Positions 1 to 5,358 of a stretch of 5,358 nt of DNA are shown piece by piece. Source of the stretch: Burkholderiales bacterium (GTDB lineage: Bacteria > Pseudomonadota > Gammaproteobacteria > Burkholderiales > Burkholderiaceae_C); NCBI GenBank assembly GCA_013205525.1, contig JABMMR010000004.1, positions 1 through 5,358 on the forward strand. Reading direction: 5' to 3'. Numbering within the stretch: position 1 is the first letter of the stretch; every line of letters begins with the position of its first letter. The notes under the pieces were generated by a model. That model was not told the origin of the DNA. It saw only the letters and a list, made by a program, of their open reading frames with translations, and ran no database searches. The position numbers were made by a program, and so were the translations under genes.

Positions 1-204
1 GACTCGCGTTACCGTGTCACTTTGGACAACGGCCACGAACTCGTGGCATATACCGCCGGCAAAATGCGTATGCATCACATACGTATTTTGGCGGGCGACA
101 AGGTCACATTAGAACTCTCACCTTATGACATGACCAAGGGTCGCATCACCTTTCGACACATCGAAGGCAAAGGACCCAGCGGTCCTAGAAAACGTCGGTT
201 TTGA
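1..204 (+). CDS. infA: Translation initiation factor IF-1, C-terminal part (5' end outside window)
   Basis: IF-1 is a small OB-fold protein that binds the ribosomal A site on the 30S subunit during initiation. The frame is open from base 1 and gives 67 residues beginning [20 protein letters not shown]. The IF-1 hallmarks follow: [16 protein letters not shown], then [15 protein letters not shown]. Compared with typical IF-1, I estimate about 18 N-terminal residues lie upstream of the window. The protein runs past the usual end near the FR motif into a basic Gly/Pro/Arg/Lys tail ending PRKRRF. I associate this tail, and the LVAYT variant, with the second IF-1 copy of betaproteobacteria rather than the ribosomal-operon copy. 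Consistent with that, the next gene is a methyltransferase and not rpmJ. The TTG codon at 22 lies inside the domain and is not a real start. The stop at 202-204 overlaps the next gene's proposed start. Family identification is very secure; the paralogue assignment is inference. Confidence 0.95.
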   Translation, partial: DSRYRVTLDNGHELVAYTAGKMRMHHIRILAGDKVTLELSPYDMTKGRITFRHIEGKGPSGPRKRRF

Positions 205-884
205 CTGCCAGCCCAACCGACACAAGCGGTTTGGGCTATTTGGTCAAGCGCGAAATGATCGCGGTCGCAGGTGGTGCAGATCTGCAGATTCGCTCTCTAC
301 TCGATAAACAACAGTGGCATGACCCGCAAGGTGTGGCTTTGGCCTTGGGTGTGTCACCCGCGACTTGGCCCTTGTTTGGCTTGGTCTGGCCTTCGGCCCA
401 AAAAATGGCCGATCTGATGCAGACTTGGCCTTTGCAAAATTTACGCATTTTAGAAATTGGCTGCGGTTTGGCTTTGGCAAGTTTGGTCATTCACCGCCGC
501 TTAGGCAATATCACTGCGTCAGACTGCCACCCATATACACAACGCTTTTTAAGCGCCAATTTACTTTTGAATGCCTTGCCGATGATGGCTTACCAAAGCG
601 GGCACTGGGCGCGAGACAACCCTTTGTTGGGTGAGTTTGATTTGATCATTGGCAGCGATGTGCTTTACGAGCGCGACCATCCCGCGCAACTGGCCGACTT
701 TATCCAAAGACATGCCGCCAAACATGCCCAAGTACTGATCATCGACCCCAATCGCGGGCAACGCAGTGCATTTAACAAATGCATGTCTGGCCACCAGTTT
801 GAATTGACGCAGAGTGATATTTTGTTGCCCTTGCATGACCTCACGCCTTACCGGGGCAGCCTGCTCAATTACCAGCGGGATTAA
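201..884 (+). CDS. Class I SAM-dependent methyltransferase, family 16-like
   Basis: This is a predicted cytoplasmic methyltransferase of 227 residues with unknown substrate. A Rossmann-type SAM site is visible: motif [12 protein letters not shown] at about 84-94, an acidic residue ending strand 2 (ASDCHP, D108), and [13 protein letters not shown] at about 148-160. The last contains D-x-x-Y (DVLY), characteristic of methyltransferase family 16, which includes eukaryotic protein-lysine methyltransferases. The N-terminal segment (residues 10-65, ending [10 protein letters not shown]) resembles that of bacterial relatives as I recall them, so a start well upstream of M19 is likely. The chosen start is TTG at 201, which overlaps the infA stop as TTGA and suggests translational coupling. 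No clear Shine-Dalgarno sequence is seen, and ATG 255 is the main alternative. The gene is convergent with the small gene ending at 892. Methyltransferase identity is firm; start and target are uncertain. Confidence 0.85.
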   Translation: MTASPTDTSGLGYLVKREMIAVAGGADLQIRSLLDKQQWHDPQGVALALGVSPATWPLFGLVWPSAQKMADLMQTWPLQNLRILEIGCGLALASLVIHRRLGNITASDCHPYTQRFLSANLLLNALPMMAYQSGHWARDNPLLGEFDLIIGSDVLYERDHPAQLADFIQRHAAKHAQVLIIDPNRGQRSAFNKCMSGHQFELTQSDILLPLHDLTPYRGSLLNYQRD

Positions 885-891
885 GTCCGGA

Positions 892-1278
892 TCAAGGTTT
901 ATTCGAGCTCGACGGCGGCATGCAAATTGCGTGATTGCCTTTGACGGGGACTGCTTGGCCAAAGATGAAGTCTGTTTTCAAAATATTGAACACGGCACAA
1001 GCTGTGCGACCCTTTGGGGTATCAAACACCATATTGCATTGTGGACGGCCCTCTGGGCCTTTGCTCCATTGTGCTTTGACGAAGCTGACCTTGTCGATGG
1101 GAACACCAAACTCTTTGGCCACACCTGCCAAGTCGTTGCGGCTATAGCCTCGAATCAGCTTGCAATTGTCTTGGGTCACATACAAAAGCTGAGGTTGCGG
1201 GTTGGCCGCCCAAGCCAAGTTGGGCAGAGCCAGCAAGCCACCCATCGCCAAGAACATAAATAAAAAACCAAAATGCAT
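892..1278 (-). CDS. Small exported protein with four cysteines, unrecognised
   Basis: I do not recognise the family of this 128-residue protein. Residues 1-24 look like a signal peptide: a long hydrophobic stretch ending in A-W-A, with cleavage likely after A24 (AWA|ANP). The mature protein would therefore be about 104 residues in the periplasm or outside. The proposed n-region (MHFGFLF) has no lysine or arginine, which is unusual. The start cannot move upstream because an in-frame TAA lies one codon before the ATG. The mature part has exactly four cysteines (C39, C81, C94, C119), which could form two disulfides. A helix-like stretch follows the first cysteine (RNDLAGVAKEFGVP). No catalytic motif is apparent. 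It is supported as a gene by the signal peptide, the tight 7 bp convergent fit to the methyltransferase, and the 17 bp divergent fit to tadA. No Shine-Dalgarno sequence is visible. Confidence 0.75.
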   Translation of the reverse strand: MHFGFLFMFLAMGGLLALPNLAWAANPQPQLLYVTQDNCKLIRGYSRNDLAGVAKEFGVPIDKVSFVKAQWSKGPEGRPQCNMVFDTPKGRTACAVFNILKTDFIFGQAVPVKGNHAICMPPSSSNKP

Positions 1279-1295
1279 GGGTTACATTGTGGCGC
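1279..1295. promoter_or_regulatory. 17-bp divergent spacer with overlapping -10-like hexamers
   Basis: This is all the DNA between the start of the small exported protein (minus) and the start of tadA (plus). TACATT (plus, 1283-1288) lies 7 bp before the tadA ATG. CACAAT (minus, 1286-1291) lies 7 bp before the ATG of the minus gene. Each matches the -10 consensus at 4 of 6 bases, and they overlap by three bases. Neither gene has a visible Shine-Dalgarno sequence, and I see no good -35 for either. Any -35 or operator must lie inside the neighbouring coding sequence. Confidence 0.25.
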
Positions 1296-2681
1296 ATGAA
1301 TGACGAGCATTTCATGCAATTGGCTCTGGATCAAGCCCAGTTGGCGCAAGTCCATGGCGAAGTTCCTGTAGGCGCGGTGTTGGTGCATGAGGGCAGGGTG
1401 GTGGCGCAAGCCCACAATGCGCCCATTGCCCTCATGGACCCCAGCGCACACGCGGAAATACAGGCACTGCGTTTGGCGGCCAAAGTCTTGGGTAACTACC
1501 GCTTAGATGACTGCACCCTGTATGTGAGCTTGGAGCCCTGCGCTATGTGCGTAGGCGCCATCTTGCATGCAAGGCTTAAGCGGGTGGTGTGGGCTGCAGC
1601 CGAGCCTAAAACTGGGGCAGCAGGTTCGGTTATCGATTTATTTGCCAACACACAGTTGAACCACCAAACCCAACACAGCGGCGGCGTATTGGCCAACCAA
1701 GCCAGCCAATTGATGCAAGATTTTTTCAAAAACCAAAGAGCCATGCACAAACACCATTCTCCCGCTCCCTTGCGCGAGGACGCTTTGCGAACTCCCGAGG
1801 CTTGCTTTGCAGACATCCCCGACTATCCTTGGCCACCTCATTACATAAACGACTTACCAAGCCTGGGCGGCTTGCGAATTCATTATTTGGATGAAGGTCC
1901 CAAGGACGCAGAAGTGACGTGGTTGTGTCTGCACGGCAACCCTGCTTGGAGCTACCTTTACCGAAAAATGATTCCTGTTTTTTTACAAGCGGGCCACCGT
2001 GTGGTGGCGCCCGATATGCTCGGCTTTGGCAAGAGCGACAAGCCCAAAAAAGACAGTACCCATTCGTTCACTTGGCATCGCCAAGTGTTGTTGGAATTTG
2101 TCGAGGCCTTGGATTTGCAAAATATCCATATGGTGGTGCAAGACTGGGGCGGTATTTTGGGTTTGACTTTACCGATGTCGGCCCGCCAGCGTTACAGAGG
2201 TTTGCTGGTGATGAACACCACCCTTGCAACCGCTGAAAAGCCTCTCAGCCCTGGGTTTTTGGCTTGGCGGCAAATGTGCGCAGACAAACCCAGCTTCGAT
2301 GTGGGCCGTTTGTTCGGGCGGGGTAATCCGCAAATGAGCCAAGCCGAGCGCGCGGCCTACAACGCGCCGTTTCCCGATGCGGGTCATCGCGCTGCTTTGC
2401 GGGCTTTCCCGCCCATGGTGCCAGAGTTTGCGAACAGCGATGGCGCAGAAGTCTCACGCCAAGCCCAAGACTTTTGGCAGCATGAATGGCAAGGCAAAAG
2501 CTTCATGGCCATAGGGGCGCAAGACCCGGTGTTAGGTGTGGAAGTGATGCAGGCTTTGCGTGAACATATTCGCCATTGCCCCGAGGCTTTGGTTTTGCCC
2601 GAGGCTGGGCATTTTGTGCAAGAGCATGGCGAGCAGATTGCACAGGCGGCGCTTGCGGCCTTGCGTGCGCATACCCTCTAG
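1296..2681 (+). CDS. tadA: Fusion of tRNA adenosine(34) deaminase TadA with a haloalkane dehalogenase (HLD-I, DhlA-like)
   Basis: One uninterrupted frame of 461 residues carries two enzymes. Residues 1 to about 149 are a complete TadA, which converts A34 to inosine in the tRNA anticodon. The zinc and catalytic signature is intact: H52-A-E54 and P81-C82-A-M-C85. The TadA C-terminal helix ends near DFFKNQR. After a short linker (about 147-160), residues 160-461 form an alpha/beta hydrolase that matches Xanthobacter DhlA along its length as I recall it. Matches include TP..F at the start, HYLDEG, HGNPAWSYLYRKMIPVF, GFGKSDKP, VVQDWGG and GHFVQEHGEQ. The predicted catalytic set is nucleophile D283, acid D410 and base H439, with halide-binding W284 and cap-domain W324. 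DhlA's E56 position is N215 here. ATG 1296 is preferred over TTG 1287 because TadA normally begins near this MNDEHFM segment. An internal ATG at 1743 would give a free 312-residue dehalogenase. Both domain calls are strong; dehalogenase substrate and activity are inference. Confidence 0.9.
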   Translation: MNDEHFMQLALDQAQLAQVHGEVPVGAVLVHEGRVVAQAHNAPIALMDPSAHAEIQALRLAAKVLGNYRLDDCTLYVSLEPCAMCVGAILHARLKRVVWAAAEPKTGAAGSVIDLFANTQLNHQTQHSGGVLANQASQLMQDFFKNQRAMHKHHSPAPLREDALRTPEACFADIPDYPWPPHYINDLPSLGGLRIHYLDEGPKDAEVTWLCLHGNPAWSYLYRKMIPVFLQAGHRVVAPDMLGFGKSDKPKKDSTHSFTWHRQVLLEFVEALDLQNIHMVVQDWGGILGLTLPMSARQRYRGLLVMNTTLATAEKPLSPGFLAWRQMCADKPSFDVGRLFGRGNPQMSQAERAAYNAPFPDAGHRAALRAFPPMVPEFANSDGAEVSRQAQDFWQHEWQGKSFMAIGAQDPVLGVEVMQALREHIRHCPEALVLPEAGHFVQEHGEQIAQAALAALRAHTL

Positions 2682-2692
2682 ACTATGAGGCT

Positions 2693-2720
2693 TTGTGGCG
2701 TTTACTTTTAAGCATTTAAT
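2693..2720 (+). promoter_or_regulatory. Possible promoter for ldcA (TTGTGG - 16 bp - TTTAAT)
   Basis: In the 44 bp gap after the tadA fusion, TTGTGG (2693-2698) and TTTAAT (2715-2720) are 16 bp apart. They match the sigma-70 hexamers at 3 of 6 and 5 of 6 bases. The predicted transcription start would fall at about 2726-2728, on the ldcA ATG itself, so any transcript from it would be leaderless or nearly so. No Shine-Dalgarno sequence lies in the gap. The motif match is modest and could be chance in a T-rich gap. Confidence 0.3.
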
Positions 2721-2725
2721 CATCT

Positions 2726-3646
2726 ATGCACATTTACATGATCTCTCCTTCTGGCGCAGTGCGCGACAAAGCCGCCTTGCGCCTGGGTGTGAAGCGCTTG
2801 AAGCTTCTTGGCCACGCTGTGGAGCTAGACCAAGATGCCCTGACAGCTGAGCAGCGGTTTGCCGGCGACGATGAGTCTCGCTTGGCTGCGGTCGCGCGGG
2901 CCGCGGCCAGTGGCGCTGACATCGTCATGCTCACACGTGGCGGCTATGGACTCACGCGCTTGCTTAAACGCTTGCCCTACAAAGCCATGGCTGCTTCCAT
3001 CAAAAGCGGCACACAGTGGGTGGGGCACAGCGATTTCACCGCTTTGCAAATGGCCTTGCTGGCCAAGACCGGTGCTTGCACTTGGGCGGGGCCGCATGCC
3101 TGTGTCGACTTTGGCCGAGCCGAAATGGACGACATCACTTTGGCGTGTTTTGAAGACATGGCCCAAGGGCGAGGTGAGGGTGCGGGCTGGAAGTTGCCCG
3201 CAGCTGACTTGGCCCATCTGCCGAAAAAAGCTCTGCTGGCCGAAAACGCCATTTTGTGGGGTGGCAATTTGAGCGTGCTGTGCAGTTTGGTGGGAACGCC
3301 CTATTTGCCGCAAGTCAAAGGCGGCGTGTTGTTTTTGGAAGATGTGGCTGAACACCCTTACCGCGTCGAAAGAATGTTGACGCAACTCTTGAACGCAGGC
3401 GTGTTGGGCCAACAAAAAGCCATTGTGCTGGGCAGTTTCACCGACTACAAACTCACCCCTCACGACAAAGGCTTCAAGCTGCAAAGCGTGGTCGACTGGC
3501 TGCGCACGCAGGTGAAAACACCGGTGCTGACCGGGTTGCCCTTTGGCCATGTAGCCACCAAGCTGTGCCTGCCTGTGGGCAAGCCGGTCACTTTGCTGCG
3601 CGAAGGTCGCGAGGCTTTTTTATTGTGGGCTCACCCGTCTCACTAG
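2726..3646 (+). CDS. ldcA: Muramoyltetrapeptide LD-carboxypeptidase (peptidase family S66)
   Basis: LdcA is a cytoplasmic serine peptidase of murein recycling. It removes the terminal D-Ala from muropeptide tetrapeptides by cutting the L,D bond after meso-diaminopimelate. The 306-residue length is normal for the family. The N-terminal domain starts at strand 1 ([12 protein letters not shown]), carries the conserved TRGGYG (70-75) and has the nucleophile in VGHSD (S102). The C-terminal domain has GGNLS (179-183), catalytic Glu in [13 protein letters not shown] (E205), LGSFTD (235-240) and catalytic His in LPFGH (H275). This is the Ser-Glu-His triad described for Pseudomonas aeruginosa LdcA. 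No signal peptide is present, which fits a cytoplasmic site. The gene starts 44 bp after the tadA fusion. No Shine-Dalgarno sequence precedes the ATG, but a -10-like TTTAAT lies 5 bp upstream. A weak hairpin with a T-tract lies inside its last codons. Confidence 0.92.
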   Translation: MHIYMISPSGAVRDKAALRLGVKRLKLLGHAVELDQDALTAEQRFAGDDESRLAAVARAAASGADIVMLTRGGYGLTRLLKRLPYKAMAASIKSGTQWVGHSDFTALQMALLAKTGACTWAGPHACVDFGRAEMDDITLACFEDMAQGRGEGAGWKLPAADLAHLPKKALLAENAILWGGNLSVLCSLVGTPYLPQVKGGVLFLEDVAEHPYRVERMLTQLLNAGVLGQQKAIVLGSFTDYKLTPHDKGFKLQSVVDWLRTQVKTPVLTGLPFGHVATKLCLPVGKPVTLLREGREAFLLWAHPSH

Positions 3647-3652
3647 CCTGCC

Positions 3653-3658
3653 TACAAT
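3653..3658 (+). promoter_or_regulatory. Possible -10 element (TACAAT) upstream of the aldehyde dehydrogenase
   Basis: TACAAT differs from the sigma-70 -10 consensus at one base and lies in the 41 bp gap between ldcA and the dehydrogenase. It would start a leader of roughly 23 nt that contains the GGAG site. No convincing -35 is found at 16-18 bp: the nearest TTG-containing hexamer, TTGTGG at 3623-3628, is 24 bp away. A promoter of its own for the dehydrogenase is therefore possible but weakly supported. Confidence 0.3.
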
Positions 3659-3678
3659 CTATTTTTTATCGATTTCTT

Positions 3679-3682
3679 GGAG
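3679..3682 (+). promoter_or_regulatory. Shine-Dalgarno GGAG for the aldehyde dehydrogenase
   Basis: GGAG is followed by a 5-nt spacer (CTTTT) and the ATG at 3688. It is the clearest ribosome-binding site in the window and decides the start against the longer in-frame alternatives from 3565. Confidence 0.75.
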
Positions 3683-3687
3683 CTTTT

Positions 3688-5118
3688 ATGACCGTTTACG
3701 ACAGCCATTACATATCTGGCACTTGGCACAAAGCCCAAAACCCCGCTGTGCTGGAGGTTCACGACTCCACCACCGAAGAAGTCATGGCGACAGTCCCCCA
3801 AGGCACGGCAGAAGAAGCCGCACAAGCAGTATCAGCGGCGCGTGCGGCTTTTCCTGCTTGGTCGGCACTGAGCGTGGAAGAGCGCTGTGTCTATATAGAC
3901 AAAATCGTTGCTGGCCTGAAAGCCCGAACCGACGAAATGGCTACCGCCATTGCCCGCGAGGTGGGCATGCCCATCAAGATGGCCAAGATGATTCAAGTCG
4001 GTGGCCCGATTTTCAACTGGGGCAATGCAGCCAAAGTGGCGCGTGCTTTTCATTGGGAGGAAAAGGTTGGTAATTCGCTGGTGGTCCGCGAGCCCATTGG
4101 CGTGGTGGGTTGCATAACCCCTTGGAATTTCCCTCTCAATCAAATCACCTTAAAAGTGGCACCGGCTTTGGCCGCAGGTTGTACGGTTGTGTTGAAGCCC
4201 AGCGAAATTGCCCCCGTCAACGCAATGATCTTGACCGAAATCATCCATGCCGCCGGTTTGCCCGCCGGAGTTTTCAATCTGGTCAACGGCTTGGGTCCGG
4301 TGGTGGGCGAGGTTTTGGCCACCCACCCCGAGGTGGACATGGTCAGTTTTACGGGTTCTACCCGCGCCGGCAAGCGGGTTGCCGAGTTGGCGGCGGCCTC
4401 GGTGAAGCGGGTGACGCTGGAGTTGGGTGGTAAATCTGCCAGCGTCATTTTGCCCGACGCCGATTTGGCCGCAGCCGTCAAAGGCACGATAGGCGCTTGC
4501 TTGCTCAACAGCGGTCAAACTTGCTCCGCGCACACCCGCATGCTCGTGCCGGCCAAGCGCTACAACGAGGTGAAAGCCTTGGCGCAAGCGGCTATCGCTA
4601 AATTCACCTTGGGCGCCAGCCTAGATGAAAACACGCGTTTAGGTCCCTTGGTCAGTGCGGCCCAGCGCGATAGAGTGCTTGCTTTTATACGTCAAGGCTT
4701 GGAAGAGGGCGCAGAACTCGTGGCGGGTGGGCCCGACAAACCCGATTTCGCGCAAGGCTATTTTGTGCAACCCACCGTGTTGCGGGTTCAAGCCAACGAC
4801 ACCTTGGCCCGCGAAGAAATCTTCGGACCCGTATTGGTCATCCTCACCTATGAAGATGAAGAGGAGGCGATTCGCATTGCCAACGACACCATTTACGGAT
4901 TGGGTGGCGGGGTCTGGAGCGTAGACCTTGACCATGCGGTGGCAGTGGGCAGACAAATTCGCACCGGCCAAGTCGATATCAACGGCGCGCCGTTTAACGG
5001 CAATGCGCCCTTTGGCGGCTACAAGCAATCGGGCAATGGCCGCGAAAACGGCAAGTACGGTTTAGAAGAATTCTTGGAGTTCAAAGCTTTGCAACTTCCC
5101 GTGGCAGCCAAGGCATGA
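3688..5118 (+). CDS. NAD(P)-dependent aldehyde dehydrogenase
   Basis: This enzyme oxidises an aldehyde to a carboxylate in the cytoplasm using NAD(P). It is 476 residues, usual for the superfamily. Motifs in order are TPWNFP with oxyanion N147, KPSE with cofactor-contacting K170, FTGST (221-225), general base E245 in LELGGKS, catalytic C279 in GQTCSAH, and EEIFGPV with E377. The C-terminal signature [20 protein letters not shown], followed by [13 protein letters not shown], resembles the CddD-like subgroup (6-oxolauric acid dehydrogenase relatives), but the substrate cannot be read from sequence. The start is ATG 3688 because GGAG at 3679-3682 sits 5 nt before it. Longer in-frame starts run back into ldcA and would add 41 residues unrelated to the family. 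The stop overlaps the next start as ATGA, implying translational coupling with the acylase-like gene. The function class is very secure. Confidence 0.95.
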   Translation: MTVYDSHYISGTWHKAQNPAVLEVHDSTTEEVMATVPQGTAEEAAQAVSAARAAFPAWSALSVEERCVYIDKIVAGLKARTDEMATAIAREVGMPIKMAKMIQVGGPIFNWGNAAKVARAFHWEEKVGNSLVVREPIGVVGCITPWNFPLNQITLKVAPALAAGCTVVLKPSEIAPVNAMILTEIIHAAGLPAGVFNLVNGLGPVVGEVLATHPEVDMVSFTGSTRAGKRVAELAAASVKRVTLELGGKSASVILPDADLAAAVKGTIGACLLNSGQTCSAHTRMLVPAKRYNEVKALAQAAIAKFTLGASLDENTRLGPLVSAAQRDRVLAFIRQGLEEGAELVAGGPDKPDFAQGYFVQPTVLRVQANDTLAREEIFGPVLVILTYEDEEEAIRIANDTIYGLGGGVWSVDLDHAVAVGRQIRTGQVDINGAPFNGNAPFGGYKQSGNGRENGKYGLEEFLEFKALQLPVAAKA

Positions 5119-5358
5119 AAAAAACCATACTCTGGGGAGCAGGGAGCTTGCTGGCCTTGCTGCTGGTGGTCTTAGGCGCGGTAGGTGCTTATTTGATGCG
5201 CGCGCAACCACAACATGAGGGCAGTTTGCGACTGCTTGGCCTGAAGTCCACGGTCAAAGTTTCTAGGGATGGCGCTGATGTGGTGCATATCGTGGGCGAG
5301 TCGATGGCGGACACGGCTTTTGCACTGGGCTTCACCCATGCCCAAGAGCGGGGTTGGC
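5115..5358 (+). CDS. Penicillin acylase (amidase) family protein, N-terminal part (3' end outside window)
   Basis: Eighty-one residues are visible and the frame is open to the window edge. The protein begins [10 protein letters not shown] and has a hydrophobic stretch at about residues 5-28 after a lysine-rich start, so it is exported or membrane-anchored. Residues 46-62 ([17 protein letters not shown]) and 67-81 ([16 protein letters not shown]) match the start of the alpha chain in penicillin-acylase-type Ntn hydrolases, whose hallmark there is approximately G-x-x-HAQ-(D/E)-R-x-W. These proteins are normally 700-850 residues, are cleaved autocatalytically before a serine, and hydrolyse amide bonds in beta-lactams, acyl-homoserine lactones or other amides. 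The catalytic serine lies outside the window, so activity and substrate are unknown. The start ATG overlaps the aldehyde dehydrogenase stop (ATGA). AAGG just before it is too close to be a good ribosome site, so coupling is likely. Confidence 0.85.
   Translation, partial: MKKTILWGAGSLLALLLVVLGAVGAYLMRAQPQHEGSLRLLGLKSTVKVSRDGADVVHIVGESMADTAFALGFTHAQERGW

Noticed and set aside
330..420. Repetitive-looking TTGG-rich stretch in the methyltransferase
   Set aside because: It results from frequent TTG leucine codons next to glycine and alanine codons. There is no fixed period or exact repeat.
903..912. Perfect 10-bp palindrome TCGAGCTCGA near the end of the small exported gene
   Set aside because: It is short, has no loop or T-tract, and lies in serine codons of the minus gene. 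It does not look like a terminator or operator by itself.
561..962. A 133-codon minus-strand frame overlapping the methyltransferase
   Set aside because: It is antisense to the SAM-binding and DVLY region of a well-supported gene and has no motif of its own.
814..1263. A 149-codon plus-strand open frame across the convergent region
   Set aside because: It overlaps the methyltransferase end and the whole small exported gene. Its translation lacks a leader or motif, whereas the minus strand has a signal peptide and a fitting start and stop.
1287..1295. TTG start three codons upstream for tadA
   Set aside because: ATG 1296 fits the usual TadA N-terminus, and the TTG has no ribosome site. The added residues M-W-R have no support.
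2825..3550. A 241-codon open frame on the minus strand opposite ldcA
   Set aside because: It is fully antisense to a gene with an intact catalytic triad, and its translation is rich in His, Gln and Arg with no recognisable motif, as expected of a mirror frame in GC-rich coding DNA.
3565..3687. An in-frame N-terminal extension of 41 residues for the aldehyde dehydrogenase
   Set aside because: It overlaps ldcA in another frame, is not family-like, and ignores the GGAG-ATG start at 3688.

Overview
The window reads as ordinary chromosomal DNA of a betaproteobacterium, most likely Burkholderiales and probably Comamonadaceae-like. This rests on three things: the IF-1 paralogue has the long basic C-terminal tail I associate with the second betaproteobacterial infA copy; tadA is followed by an ldcA-type gene, as I recall for that order; and codon use is moderately GC-rich with heavy use of TTG for leucine. 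This is recognition from memory, not a database search. I see no mobile element, tRNA, rRNA or CRISPR array.

Layout. Bases 1-884 (+) hold the 3' part of an infA-type gene and an overlapping class I SAM-dependent methyltransferase (TTGA overlap). Bases 892-1278 (-) hold a small unrecognised exported protein with four cysteines, convergent with the methyltransferase (7 bp gap) and divergent from tadA (17 bp gap). Bases 1296-2681 (+) hold one uninterrupted reading frame that joins a complete TadA tRNA adenosine deaminase to a complete DhlA-like (HLD-I) haloalkane dehalogenase. Bases 2726-3646 (+) encode an LD-carboxypeptidase (LdcA, family S66) of murein recycling. Bases 3688-5118 (+) encode an NAD(P)-dependent aldehyde dehydrogenase. 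From 5115 (+) to the window end is the N-terminal part of a membrane-anchored or exported penicillin-acylase-family hydrolase, overlapping the dehydrogenase by ATGA.

How they may work together. The genes from tadA onward share a strand with gaps of about 40 bp or overlaps, so they may be partly co-transcribed. Most look like unrelated housekeeping or catabolic functions. The most notable feature is the TadA-dehalogenase fusion. Its dehalogenase half keeps the nucleophile, acid, base and both halide-binding tryptophans, and it lacks a cap-domain segment of about 10 residues that I recall in Xanthobacter DhlA. A second theme is that three genes (the small exported protein, tadA and ldcA) lack a visible Shine-Dalgarno sequence and have -10-like hexamers 5-7 bp before the ATG, which could mean leaderless transcripts. 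I did not find a clearly new multi-gene system.
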